The position numbers were made by a program, and so were the translations under genes. Of a stretch of DNA of 55,353 bases, positions 7,352-16,364 are shown piece after piece. The stretch is from Pseudomonas sp. N40(2020) (lineage in GTDB: Bacteria; Pseudomonadota; Gammaproteobacteria; Pseudomonadales; Pseudomonadaceae), in the NCBI RefSeq assembly GCF_014472415.1, contig NZ_JACSZV010000044.1, forward strand, positions 1 through 55,353, in the 5' to 3' direction. Within the stretch, counting starts at the first letter, position 1. The number at the start of each line of letters is the position of its first letter. The notes under the pieces were generated by a model. The model searched no databases. It was not told the DNA's origin and saw only the letters and a list, made by a program, of their open reading frames with translations.

Positions 7352-8304
7352 TTGATCTGTCCCCCCTCGCCCGCCGTCTGACCGGTACACCGCTGGCCGA
7401 ATGGGCCAACACCCTGCAAGCGCAACTCGACAAGAAAATGGAGAAAGGCCACGGTGATCTGGAGCGCTGGCAAAGTGCGCTGGACGCCTTGCCGAAGATC
7501 CAGCCGAGCGAAGTCGATCTGCTCAACGGCTTGAAACTCGACACCGATTGCGACGATGAAACCCGCGCGCAAATGCACACCGCACTGATGGGCCTGTCGC
7601 CATGGCGCAAGGGGCCGTTTGATTTGTTCGGCGTGCACGTCGACACCGAATGGCGTTCGGACTGGAAGTGGTCACGGGTGTCTCCGCATCTGGACCTAAA
7701 GGGCAAGCGCATCCTCGATGTCGGTTGCGGCAATGGCTATTACATGTGGCGCATGCTCGGCGCCGGCGCGAACAGCGTGATCGGTGTCGACCCGAACTGG
7801 CTGTTCTTCTGCCAATTCCAGGCCGTGCAACGTTACCTGTCCGAACCAAACGCCTGGCACCTGCCGTTCCCGTTTGAAGACCTGCCGCCAAACCTTGAAG
7901 GTTTCGACACGGTGTTTTCCATGGGCGTGTTCTACCACCGCCGTTCGCCGATCGAGCATTTGCTGGCGCTGAAGGACTGCCTGGTCAAGGGTGGCGAACT
8001 GGTACTGGAAACACTGGTGGTTGAAGGCGACAAACATCAGGTGCTGGTGCCGGAAGACCGCTACGCGCAGATGCGCAACGTGTGGTTCCTGCCGTCGGTG
8101 CCTGCATTGGAACTGTGGCTGCGCCGCGCCGGCTTCACTGACATTCGTTGCGTCGATGTGAGTACGACAACGGTCGAGGAACAGCGCGGCACCGAATGGA
8201 TGAAGTATCAGTCGCTGAGCGACTTCCTGGATCCTGAGGATCACAGCAAGACCATCGAAGGGCTGCCGGCGCCGATGCGGGCGGTCATCGTCGCCCGCAA
8301 GTGA
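7348..8304 (+). CDS. cmoB: tRNA U34 carboxymethyltransferase CmoB
   Basis: A 318-residue methyltransferase-fold enzyme. CmoB transfers the carboxymethyl group of carboxy-SAM to 5-hydroxyuridine at the wobble position, giving cmo5U in tRNAs that read several codons. It has an N-terminal extension and the motif ILDVGCGNGYYMWRM near residue 120, followed by the Rossmann core (FSMGVFYHRRSPI). The ATG overlaps the cmoA stop. It is followed almost at once by a MITE-like repeat. Confidence 0.95.
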   Translation: MIDLSPLARRLTGTPLAEWANTLQAQLDKKMEKGHGDLERWQSALDALPKIQPSEVDLLNGLKLDTDCDDETRAQMHTALMGLSPWRKGPFDLFGVHVDTEWRSDWKWSRVSPHLDLKGKRILDVGCGNGYYMWRMLGAGANSVIGVDPNWLFFCQFQAVQRYLSEPNAWHLPFPFEDLPPNLEGFDTVFSMGVFYHRRSPIEHLLALKDCLVKGGELVLETLVVEGDKHQVLVPEDRYAQMRNVWFLPSVPALELWLRRAGFTDIRCVDVSTTTVEEQRGTEWMKYQSLSDFLDPEDHSKTIEGLPAPMRAVIVARK

Positions 8305-8329
8305 CTAAAACTCCCTAACACCGCGGTGA

Positions 8330-8490
8330 GCCCACCCCTCACCCCAGCCCTCTCCCCAGGGAGAGGGAGCCGATCTTTGGGCGTTTCAGGATCCGAGTTC
8401 AACTCGACTCGATATCCCGGTCGCCGCACCTCTGCCAATCACCTCGGTCAGTCCCCTCTCCCTCTGGGAGAGGGCTAGGGTGAGGGGCTT
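8330..8490 (-). repeat. MITE-like repeat, copy 2 (inverted)
   Basis: Reverse-oriented homologue of 2186-2337 that shares the internal sequence as well as the palindromic ends. It lies between the convergent cmoB and tadA and overlaps the last bases of tadA. No coding capacity of its own. Confidence 0.75.
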
Positions 8491-8975
8491 TTGGCTCGGC
8501 GGGCTCTGAAGAACTCAGTCAAAACCGCCCCACACTCCTCCGCCAGCACCCCGCCTTCATACAACACCCGATGATTCAAAAAGCCCTGGGTAAAAAACTG
8601 CCCCTGACTCTGCACAATCCCGGCCTTCGGCTCCAGTGCGCCATACACCACCCGCGCCACCCGAGAATGCACGATCAACCCGGCACACATGCTGCACGGT
8701 TCCAGCGTCACGTACAGCGTGCTGCCCGGCAGGCGATAGTTGTTCACGGCTTGAGCAGCGGCGCGGATCGCGACCATTTCTGCGTGGGCGCTGGGGTCGC
8801 TTCCGGTGATCGGGCAATTGAAACCGCGCCCGATAATTTCGCCATCCTGCACTAGCACCGCACCCACCGGCACTTCGCCGAGGGCTGCGCCTTGCGCGGC
8901 GAGGGCCAGGGCTTCGCGCATGAAATCGCGATCACGGCTGCGGTCGATGATCGCTGCGGGGCGAATCTGGCGCAT
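8475..8975 (-). CDS. tadA: tRNA-specific adenosine deaminase TadA
   Basis: A 166-residue zinc deaminase that converts A34 of tRNA-Arg(ACG) to inosine. The catalytic HAE has zinc ligand His64 and proton shuttle Glu66; PCSMC supplies zinc ligands Cys94 and Cys97. I chose the ATG at 8975 because it overlaps the stop of the upstream oxidase as ATGA; a longer frame exists but has a poor N-terminus. The C-terminus ends inside the adjacent repeat. The same pairing of an oxidase gene with a deaminase gene is known as cumA-cumB in P. putida, and COG0590 carries the name CumB. Confidence 0.92.
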   Translation of the reverse strand: MRQIRPAAIIDRSRDRDFMREALALAAQGAALGEVPVGAVLVQDGEIIGRGFNCPITGSDPSAHAEMVAIRAAAQAVNNYRLPGSTLYVTLEPCSMCAGLIVHSRVARVVYGALEPKAGIVQSQGQFFTQGFLNHRVLYEGGVLAEECGAVLTEFFRARRAKSPSP

Positions 8976-10351
8976 CACTTCACCTCGATGGCGGCCATCA
9001 GGCCGGTTTCCATGTGGTCGATCACATGGCAATGGAACATCCATACCCCCGGGTTATCAGCCACCAGCGCCACTTGCGCGCGCTCGTTCTTGCCCAGCAG
9101 ATAGGTGTCGGTGAAGTACGGAATGATCTTGTGCCGGTTCGACGCAATCACCTTGAAGCTCATGCCGTGCAAATGGATCGGGTGCTGATACTGCGTCATG
9201 TTCTTCAATTCGAAAATATAGCTCTGGCCCAGTTTCAGACTGGCAATCGGCCGATCGGCACAGGTCTTGTCGGTGATGTCCCAGGCCTTGCCGTTGATCT
9301 GCCACAGACTTGGCGGCTTGCCGTTGTCGACATTGACCGACACCGACCCGACCCATTCGAAATTGAAGTTGAGTTTCTCGGCATTCGCCAGATCCGGCTC
9401 GGCCACCGGATTGGCCGGCAAGGCTTTCGGCCATTCAGTCGGGGCGTCGGTGTTGGCCACCGAACGCAAGGTGCCCAGTCGAACCGGGCCGTTGCGCAGC
9501 GACAGTTCTTCGCCAGCCGCTGGCGCCTTGATCGCCAGGCAAATACGCATGCCCGGGCCAAGCCAGTATTCCTTGCCCAGCGGCCGTGGTTCGACCGGGT
9601 TGCCGTCCAGCGCATAGATCTTCGCTTCGACACCCGGGATGTTGATGCGATACGTCAGGGTGTTATCGAGGTTGAGCAGTCGCACTCGCGTGATCTGCCC
9701 GGCCGGTAATTCGATCACTGGCAACGGCACGCCGTTGATGGTCGACAGCCGCCCCGCCGTACCGCCACGCGCGGCCTCACGCGGGATGCTGAATTCGACG
9801 AATTTGCCTTCGTCGTCGATGTGCCAGTTTTTCAGGCTCAGGGTCTTTTCGTACTTGAAACCGGTCGGTTCGCGCTCTTCGATGATCAGCGGCCCGACCA
9901 ACCCGCGACCGAGTTCTTCGCTGCTGCTGACATGCGGGTGATACCAGTAGCTGCCGGCGTCCGGCACACGGAATTTGTAGTCGAAGTATTCGCCCGGCAG
10001 CACCGGCAACTGCGACACGTAAGGCACGCCGTCCATTTCCAGCGGCAGGCGAATGCCATGCCAGTGAATGGTGGTCGCCACCGGCAGGTGATTGATGAAG
10101 CGCACCCGCAGCCATTCACCCTGACGCACGCGCAACTCGGTGCCCGGCGCCGACGGGCCGAACGCCCAGGCTTCGGTCTTGTGCCCCGGCACCAGTTCGA
10201 CGTCCAGTGGCGCGGCGATCAGCTCATAGTCGTGACCAGCCTCAGCGTCAGCCATTTTGCCCAGCCAGTAACGCGACGCGCCCCCCGCTCCCACGCCAAC
10301 GACAACAAGACCGGCCAGGCCACCGAGGATTTGGCGACGGGTAAAGGACAT
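8975..10351 (-). CDS. cumA: Multicopper oxidase, CumA-like
   Basis: A 458-residue exported multicopper oxidase. The N-terminus (SFTRRQILGG followed by a hydrophobic stretch) is a Tat-type signal. Copper motifs are HWHG (96-99), WYHPH (136-140), HPIHLHG and HCHVIDHMETGLM (440-452), which would form the type 1 and trinuclear sites. The residue ten after Cys441, normally the axial Met, is Leu451, with Met next at 452. The sequence resembles CumA of P. putida, implicated in Mn(II) oxidation, and PAO1 PA3768. The substrate in this strain is not shown. It overlaps tadA by 4 bases, so the two form an operon. Confidence 0.82.
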   Translation of the reverse strand: MSFTRRQILGGLAGLVVVGVGAGGASRYWLGKMADAEAGHDYELIAAPLDVELVPGHKTEAWAFGPSAPGTELRVRQGEWLRVRFINHLPVATTIHWHGIRLPLEMDGVPYVSQLPVLPGEYFDYKFRVPDAGSYWYHPHVSSSEELGRGLVGPLIIEEREPTGFKYEKTLSLKNWHIDDEGKFVEFSIPREAARGGTAGRLSTINGVPLPVIELPAGQITRVRLLNLDNTLTYRINIPGVEAKIYALDGNPVEPRPLGKEYWLGPGMRICLAIKAPAAGEELSLRNGPVRLGTLRSVANTDAPTEWPKALPANPVAEPDLANAEKLNFNFEWVGSVSVNVDNGKPPSLWQINGKAWDITDKTCADRPIASLKLGQSYIFELKNMTQYQHPIHLHGMSFKVIASNRHKIIPYFTDTYLLGKNERAQVALVADNPGVWMFHCHVIDHMETGLMAAIEVK

Positions 10352-10459
10352 GAACTCAACTACCTCACGTATCAGCGACGGACCCTGAAGGCCCGTAAAA
10401 GGCGAATACGATACACCTGCAATTGCGAAACAGTAAGGGCGACCTGAGGCCGCACATCG

Positions 10460-10759
10460 TCAATCGGCTTGAGGTCGCAGGCCGGTAATCAGGTGCACCA
10501 CACCGCCCTCCAACGGCATGACGCCGGCGACACCGGCATCGCTCAACGCCTGGCGATCCATGCGCGAGACATCGCGCAACGTCACTCGCACTCGGGTCAA
10601 CGCCGCCGGTTGTTGCGATTCGAGGTTATCCACTCCCCCCAGCGCCACCACGATCTGCGCACTCAGCCCCTCGACAGGTACGGCCTGCACGTTCGGATCA
10701 TCCACTACCAGATCAGGGGTCAGCGCTTTCCAGAAGGCTTTCTGCAATTTATCGAACAT
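10460..10759 (-). CDS. Stand-alone PTS EIIB-like protein lacking the phosphorylatable Cys
   Basis: A 99-residue protein with the fold signature of glucose-family EIIB domains: a short helix, ALGGVDNL, a TRVRVTL strand, DAGVAGVM and GVVHLITG. In active EIIB the motif before TR(L/V)R contains the Cys that carries phosphate (as in ACITRLR); here it reads AALTRVR, with Ala in place of Cys. It is therefore unlikely to accept phosphate. It starts 2 bases after the stop of the fused EI-HPr-EIIA gene, so it is cotranscribed. It might be a regulatory or structural partner, or a decaying domain. In the same cluster the trehalose permease has its own EIIB with the Cys intact. Confidence 0.8.
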   Translation of the reverse strand: MFDKLQKAFWKALTPDLVVDDPNVQAVPVEGLSAQIVVALGGVDNLESQQPAALTRVRVTLRDVSRMDRQALSDAGVAGVMPLEGGVVHLITGLRPQAD

Positions 10760-10761
10760 GT

Positions 10762-13299
10762 TCAGTTCTCCAGAACCCGTAGAGTATCGACCGTCGCCTC
10801 GTGATACAGGCGCAGCGCCTCGCGCACTTCTTCAGCGCTTTCCAGCCCCTGCACCTGCTCGGCGATGGCTTTGCAGTCGAGCAGATGCACCTCGCGCACT
10901 GCGGCTTTGATCGCCGGTATTTGCGGCACGCTGACCGACAGCTCATCTACGCCTAACCCGAGCAACAACGGCACGGCCAGACGTTCGGAGGCCATCGCCC
11001 CACACACACCGACCCATTTGCCGTAGGCATGCGCGGCTTTCACGGTCATGGCGATCAGGCGCAATACCGAGGGATGAAAGCTGTCGGCCTGACTGGCCAG
11101 ACGCGGATGATCGCGATCCATGGCCAAGGTGTATTGGGTGAGATCGTTGGTGCCGATCGAAAAGAAATCCACGTGCGGCGCAAACAGATCGGCCATCAAT
11201 GCCGCCGCCGGCACTTCGATCATGATCCCCAGTTTCGGCAGCTCGACCAGGCCCAGCGCCAGCGCTTCCTGCTCCAGCATCTGCCGAGCCTGATGCAGCT
11301 CCGAGAGCTGCGTGACCATCGGCAACATGATGTGCAGGCGGGTCAGACCGACACTGCCAAGGATCGCCCGGAATTGCTCGCGCAACAGCTGCGGGCGCTC
11401 CAGACACAGGCGGATCCCGCGCAACCCGAGAAATGGATTGGTTTCGCTGTCCATTGGCACGTAGGTCAGTGGTTTGTCACCGCCGACATCCAGTGTGCGC
11501 ACCACCAGATTGTGCGACGGCCCCACGGCCCGGGCGATGGCGCTGTAGGTCGACACTTGTTCGTCGCCAGTCGGTGCGTGGTTGCGATCCAGATAAAGAA
11601 ACTCCGAGCGTAAAAGCCCCACGCCCGCACCGCCCAGGCCCATCGCTTGTTCAGTCTCGCTCAGCGAAGCGACGTTGGCGGTCACTTCGATGTGATGCCC
11701 GTCGCGGGTACGGGCCGCCAGTGTTGCCTGCGCGTGTTCGTGCTGACGGCGTTGGTGTTGTTGCTCGTGCCTGGCCTGCCATTGATTGATCGCCACGGCG
11801 TCCGGATGCACCTGTAACTCGCCCTTGTCGGCATCGATCAACACCTGTGAACCGTTGGCCAACGCCAGCATCTGCACAGGCATCCCGCAGATTGCCGGTA
11901 AACCACAAGCCCGCGCCAGAATAGCCACGTGACTGGTTGCACCACCGCCGACCGTGGCGAATCCCAGCACTTTGCTCGTATCGAGCCCGGCCGTCTGTGA
12001 CGGTGTCAGTTGATCGGCAATCAGAATGGTCCCGGCCGGCAGCTCCAGCGCATGCTCGCGAATCCCGAGGATCAGTTTCAGTACGCGCTGGCCGACGTCA
12101 GCCAGATCCGCCGCCCTTTCGGCCAGCAACGCACTGCCGAGTTGCTGGAAAAGTGTCGCTGTTGTCTCGGTGGCGGCGCGCCAGGCAAACGCGGCGCTTT
12201 TGCCCTCGGCAATCAACGCCTGGGCCTGATCGAGCAGGCTCGGATCTTCGAGCAGCTCCTGATGCGCCTTGAAGATCTCGGCCTTGGCCTCGCCGGTGGC
12301 GGTATCGCGCAAATGCTGCAAGGCCATATCCGCCTCGATCAGAGCATTGGCCAAAGCCTCCTGTTCGATAGCCGGGCCGGCACCAAATTCGCTCACGTCG
12401 AGCGTCGACTCGGTGACCTGCATCACTCGTCCCAACGCCGAACCCGGTGAAGCGCAGACCCCCAGCAAAACACCCGGACTCTCAGGCTCGATGGTCTCGA
12501 CTTGAACCTCCGCCGGCAGCGCGGTCACCGCCTCACCACAACCCTCGGCCAGCAACCGGGAGAGCGCACTGATCGCAGCCTCAGCATCTTCGCCCACTGC
12601 ACTGACCCGCACGCTGTCACCCAAAGCGGTCTGCAGCGCCATGATCGCCACCAGAGATTTGGCGTTGGCTTCGGCCTGTTGTTTGTGCAAATGGATTTTT
12701 GCTGCAAAACCCTTTGCCGCTTGGGCGAAAACCGCTGCCGGACGCGCATGCAGGCCATTGGGATTGGGCAATTTCAAAAACCGGGAGAAAAACGCTTCGC
12801 CTTCTGGCGCCGCAGGCTCCTCGGCGGTTGTTTCTGCACTGGCGAGGCTCAGCAATGGCTGGCCGGTTTCGACCAGACCGGTTGGCGCGGTCAGCCAAGT
12901 GAAAGGCTCGCCGCTGACCACCAGCATCAGCGTCATCAAACTGCGGGCATGCAAAGCGATGTAGTCGGCATCGAATTCGATCAGTGCCTGACCGAATTCC
13001 ACCCGCTGACCTTCTTCAACCAATCGGGTGAACCCCTGACCGGCGAGGTTCACCGTATCAAGACCGATGTGCAGCAACACCTGAACGCCTTGGTCATCGG
13101 TGATGCTTACGGCATGCCCGCTGGCCTGCACGTTGCTGATCACCCCGGCCAGCGGCGCGCACAGCGTTGACGAAGTCGGGTCGATGCACAGACCGTCGCC
13201 GATCACGCGGCTGGAAAACACCTGATCCGGCACTTGATCCAGCGGTATCAGTACGCCAGCCAAAGGCGCCAGCAGTTGCAAGGGTTGAGATGTGGCCAT
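10762..13299 (-). CDS. Fused PTS phosphotransferase EIIA-HPr-EI
   Basis: An 845-residue cytoplasmic phosphorelay protein in three parts. The EIIA of the glucose type (about 8-150) has active His77 in LLHIGLD and partner His62. The HPr domain (about 175-255) has His184 in GLHARPAA. Enzyme I (about 278-845) has His457 in GGATSHVAILA and a PEP-binding barrel with a GTNDLTQYTLAMDRD motif. All three phospho-His are present, so one polypeptide can move phosphate from PEP to a sugar-specific EIIB. The cluster's permease at 16365-17807 lacks an EIIA, which this protein would supply for trehalose import. Start ATG 13299 follows an AGGTGA site; a longer frame to 13371 overlaps the porin end and is less likely. 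Confidence 0.88.
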   Translation of the reverse strand: MATSQPLQLLAPLAGVLIPLDQVPDQVFSSRVIGDGLCIDPTSSTLCAPLAGVISNVQASGHAVSITDDQGVQVLLHIGLDTVNLAGQGFTRLVEEGQRVEFGQALIEFDADYIALHARSLMTLMLVVSGEPFTWLTAPTGLVETGQPLLSLASAETTAEEPAAPEGEAFFSRFLKLPNPNGLHARPAAVFAQAAKGFAAKIHLHKQQAEANAKSLVAIMALQTALGDSVRVSAVGEDAEAAISALSRLLAEGCGEAVTALPAEVQVETIEPESPGVLLGVCASPGSALGRVMQVTESTLDVSEFGAGPAIEQEALANALIEADMALQHLRDTATGEAKAEIFKAHQELLEDPSLLDQAQALIAEGKSAAFAWRAATETTATLFQQLGSALLAERAADLADVGQRVLKLILGIREHALELPAGTILIADQLTPSQTAGLDTSKVLGFATVGGGATSHVAILARACGLPAICGMPVQMLALANGSQVLIDADKGELQVHPDAVAINQWQARHEQQHQRRQHEHAQATLAARTRDGHHIEVTANVASLSETEQAMGLGGAGVGLLRSEFLYLDRNHAPTGDEQVSTYSAIARAVGPSHNLVVRTLDVGGDKPLTYVPMDSETNPFLGLRGIRLCLERPQLLREQFRAILGSVGLTRLHIMLPMVTQLSELHQARQMLEQEALALGLVELPKLGIMIEVPAAALMADLFAPHVDFFSIGTNDLTQYTLAMDRDHPRLASQADSFHPSVLRLIAMTVKAAHAYGKWVGVCGAMASERLAVPLLLGLGVDELSVSVPQIPAIKAAVREVHLLDCKAIAEQVQGLESAEEVREALRLYHEATVDTLRVLEN

Positions 13300-13361
13300 G
13301 ACGTCACCTGCGGTTTTATTCTTTGAAGTGCCCATGGAGCGCAACGCCCCACCAGCATCGC

Positions 13362-14585
13362 TTATTTCCACCAGTATTCGACCTGCAATCCGACGTTCGC
13401 CCCGTGGCGTGCGGTGCCAAAGGCACCGGTGTCCGATAGCGCCGAGCCTTTGGCCAGTTCGTTGGCCGCCCGTTTGGCCGCCTCGTTCCAGGTGGCATAG
13501 GTGTAATACAGACGCACCTCGGGGCGCGCCCAGAATTCAGGGCCTTTGGGAGACCAGGTCGGGGCAATCGTAAACTTGCTCAGTTTGCGCGTACCGCCAG
13601 GAGCTTCGACTTGATCATGGCCCAGCTCGGTCACCAGTTTGAGTTGTTCGGTGAGCGCATAGGCCGGGCGCACGCCCAGTGACATCCAGTTCTGATCAGC
13701 ACCGTCCGGGCGAATGTCCTTCTGATACACCGCCTCGAATTGTCCGCCAAAGCGCGGCGTCACCTGCCAGTCAAAAAACTCCACGACCCGATAACTTTTG
13801 TTGCTGTCGTCCAGTTTGACGTTGCCGGTGTAGCCGAGTCCGGTACCCGGCCCCTCACCGTATTGCAGGGCCAGTTTGTTCTTGCCGCCGAGAAAACCCT
13901 TTTGCACATGCTGGGTGGTGATCGCCCAGCCACGGTGGGCATCGCGGCTGTCGGGTTTGTCGATGTAGCTCAAGCCGAATTCAAGCTCACCGCCCGGGTT
14001 GGTATTGAAACCGGCCACGTTGAAGTCGTGACGGTTGATGTAGTCCTTCTGGTACAGGTTGTCCTTGCGCGAAAAGGCGTAGCTGTATTTCAGGTCGCCG
14101 ATCAGCACGTCCTCGACACCGCCGCCCGTGGCGCTCTGGTTCCAGTAGTAGAAGTCGGAAATGTGGATGTCATTACGCTTGTAGTAACGGCGCCCGGCCC
14201 ACAGCGAACCGCCATTGAGCGCGGGCATGTTCGACCATTGCGCGTAGGCCTGTGGCAGGCGAATCGAGCCGTTATCCTCGTTGAACGTGGGGCTGCGGTT
14301 GTAGCGGTTGTACAGCGAGGCCATGCCATCGACGCTGAGCACCGAGCCGTCGTCGAGGGTGTACAAATCCTGGCGCAGCTCAAGCTCGCCGTACTGTTCG
14401 CATTCGTTGCCCAAACGGTATTTCGTCTGCGCCCCCGGTAACTGGAAACACGATTGGCCACCGCCCTTGGTCGAGTTGCCGACACCGCTGCGCAAGTACC
14501 CCCCGAACTCCAGCGCTTGTGAAGTCTGTGGTAACGCAAGGCAAATACCTGCGACTGCAAGGCTGCGATTTATTGTTGTTTTCAT
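13362..14585 (-). CDS. LamB/maltoporin-type carbohydrate porin
   Basis: A 407-residue outer-membrane beta-barrel. The signal peptide MKTTINRSLAVAGICLA ends near QA; the mature start is LEFGGYLRSGVGNS, and the barrel strands alternate aromatic and polar residues. The last residue is Lys after a terminal Tyr-Trp-Trp, where many porins end in Phe. Features such as QAYAQWSNM, WAGRRYYKRNDIHISDFYYW and the late EVRLYYTYATWN match the maltoporin family. By context it admits trehalose or related oligosaccharides. Start ATG 14585 is chosen because it begins the signal peptide; its first codons contain AACAACAATAA, a Hfq/Crc-type motif. It lies 104 bases after treC and 62 bases before the PTS fusion gene, same strand. 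Confidence 0.82.
   Translation of the reverse strand: MKTTINRSLAVAGICLALPQTSQALEFGGYLRSGVGNSTKGGGQSCFQLPGAQTKYRLGNECEQYGELELRQDLYTLDDGSVLSVDGMASLYNRYNRSPTFNEDNGSIRLPQAYAQWSNMPALNGGSLWAGRRYYKRNDIHISDFYYWNQSATGGGVEDVLIGDLKYSYAFSRKDNLYQKDYINRHDFNVAGFNTNPGGELEFGLSYIDKPDSRDAHRGWAITTQHVQKGFLGGKNKLALQYGEGPGTGLGYTGNVKLDDSNKSYRVVEFFDWQVTPRFGGQFEAVYQKDIRPDGADQNWMSLGVRPAYALTEQLKLVTELGHDQVEAPGGTRKLSKFTIAPTWSPKGPEFWARPEVRLYYTYATWNEAAKRAANELAKGSALSDTGAFGTARHGANVGLQVEYWWK
14570..14580 (-). promoter_or_regulatory. Hfq/Crc-type CA motif at the porin start
   Basis: On the minus strand this reads AACAACAATAA, two overlapping AAYAAYAA motifs inside codons 2-6 of the porin. In Pseudomonas such A-rich sites at translation starts are bound by Hfq with Crc during catabolite repression. 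Function here is inferred. Confidence 0.5.
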
Positions 14586-14689
14586 AAGCCACCCCATTAT
14601 TTTTATTGTGTGTTTGCATGAATTCGCTCGCAAAACTCCCCCGCGCAGGGCTCTGCGTGTTTTTTAAACGTCGGCTTTTTAGTGAGGTA

Positions 14690-16336
14690 TCAGTGATCGA
14701 TCAGGTGCAGGACGAACGATTCGTAAGGTCGCAACGTCAACTGTCGCTTGCGCCGCGGGCAGTCCGGGTAGTTGCTGATCAGCAACCGCTGGCTCTGCGT
14801 CTCGTCGATCACGAGCGGCAGTTCGATCTCACACGGCGTGCCATAGAAGTTGTTCACCACCAGCAGGCGCTCGCCCCTTCCTTCGCGAAGGTAAGCCCAG
14901 ACTTGCTTGTGCTCGGGCAATAACTGTCGATAGACACCGTCGGAAATCAACGTTTCTGTGCGCCGTAACGCGATCAAACGGCGGTAGTGATGCAGCACCG
15001 ATTGCGGGTCGTCGAGCTGGTTGGCAACGTTGATCTGCGCAACATTGGCCGGCACTCCGATCCACGGCTCGCCACGACTGAAACCGCCATGCGGTTCAGC
15101 GTTCCAGTGCATCGGCGTACGCCCGTTGTCCCGGGACTTCTGCATGATCGCCGCCATGTTATCGGCGTCACTGCTACCGGCGTCGCGCTTGAGCCGGAAG
15201 ATGTTAAGCGTTTCGACATCACGGTACTGATCGATATGCTCGAACCCTGGGTTGGTCATCCCCAGCTCTTCGCCCTGATACACGAACGGCGTGCCCTGCA
15301 GGAAGTGCAGCGCGGTGCCGAGCATCTTTGCCGAGATCTCCCGATACTCGCCGTCGTCACCGAAGCGTGAGACCACACGTGGCTGATCGTGGTTACACCA
15401 GAACAGCGCATTCCAGCCACCACCAGCCTGCATACCGGTCTGCCAGTCGGACAGAATCTGCTTGAGCTGCAGAAAATCGAAATCGGCACGAACCCACTTT
15501 TGCAGGTTCGGATAATCAACTTTCAAATGATGAAAATTGAACGTCATCGACAACTCTTTCGATTGCGGATTCGAATAGCGAATGCAGTGTTCGAGGCGGG
15601 TCGATGACATCTCGCCGACGTTGATCAGGTCGTGCCCTTCGAAGACTTCGCGGTGCATCTGCTGCAAGTATTCATGGACGTTCGGACCGTCGGTGTAAAA
15701 GCGTCGACCGTCGCTGTCGTCTTCGGGAAAATCGGCAGGCTTGGAGATCAGGTTGATGACATCCAGACGGAAACCACCCACGCCCTTGTCCCGCCAGAAA
15801 CGCATCATTTTGAACACTTCGGCGCGCACGTTGGGGTTGTCCCAATTCAGGTCGGCCTGGGTGTGATCGAACAGGTGCAGGAAGTATTGGCCGGTCTGGG
15901 CCTCGTACTCCCAGGCGGAGCCGCCGAACTTGGATTCCCAGTTGTTCGGCTGATCGCGCCAGATATAGAAGTCGCGGTAGGGATTGTCGAGGCTGCTGCG
16001 CGCCTGCTGGAACCAGACGTGCTCGATCGAGGTGTGGTTGACCACGATATCGAGCATCAACTTGATCCCGCGCTTGCCGGCTTCGGCGATCAACAACTCA
16101 CAGTCGGCCATGCTGCCGTAACTCGGGTCGATCGCGTAGTAATCGCTGATGTCGTAACCGTTGTCACGTTGCGGCGAGCGCAGGAACGGCGTGATCCACA
16201 AGTACTCGACACCCAGCCATTGCAGATAATCGAGCTTGGCCACAACACCGAGCAAATCCCCTGTCGGGTTGCCGGCGTGGCTGTGAAAACTCTTCGGGTA
16301 GATCTGGTAGATCACCGAACGTTGCCAGTCTTGCAT
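14690..16336 (-). CDS. treC: Trehalose-6-phosphate hydrolase (alpha,alpha-phosphotrehalase)
   Basis: A 548-residue GH13 enzyme that splits imported trehalose-6-phosphate into glucose and glucose-6-phosphate in the cytoplasm. It has the (beta/alpha)8 motifs: DIVVNHTS (96-103), GFRLDVINL with nucleophile Asp192, NVGEMSS with acid/base Glu242, and NHDQPR with Asp317. The length and the N-terminal signature (VIYQIYPKSFHS) fit TreC. A general alpha-glucosidase is the alternative, but the PTS EIIBC gene 28 bases upstream and the divergent treR make TreC the better call. Confidence 0.9.
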   Translation of the reverse strand: MQDWQRSVIYQIYPKSFHSHAGNPTGDLLGVVAKLDYLQWLGVEYLWITPFLRSPQRDNGYDISDYYAIDPSYGSMADCELLIAEAGKRGIKLMLDIVVNHTSIEHVWFQQARSSLDNPYRDFYIWRDQPNNWESKFGGSAWEYEAQTGQYFLHLFDHTQADLNWDNPNVRAEVFKMMRFWRDKGVGGFRLDVINLISKPADFPEDDSDGRRFYTDGPNVHEYLQQMHREVFEGHDLINVGEMSSTRLEHCIRYSNPQSKELSMTFNFHHLKVDYPNLQKWVRADFDFLQLKQILSDWQTGMQAGGGWNALFWCNHDQPRVVSRFGDDGEYREISAKMLGTALHFLQGTPFVYQGEELGMTNPGFEHIDQYRDVETLNIFRLKRDAGSSDADNMAAIMQKSRDNGRTPMHWNAEPHGGFSRGEPWIGVPANVAQINVANQLDDPQSVLHHYRRLIALRRTETLISDGVYRQLLPEHKQVWAYLREGRGERLLVVNNFYGTPCEIELPLVIDETQSQRLLISNYPDCPRRKRQLTLRPYESFVLHLIDH

Positions 16337-16364
16337 GGCAGGACTCCTTCAATAAGTGGACGCG

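Noticed and set aside
10762..13299. PtsP (nitrogen PTS Enzyme I) as identity for the fused PTS protein
   Set aside because: It has glucose-type EIIA and HPr domains in front of Enzyme I and no GAF domain, so it is a sugar PTS fusion rather than EI-Ntr.
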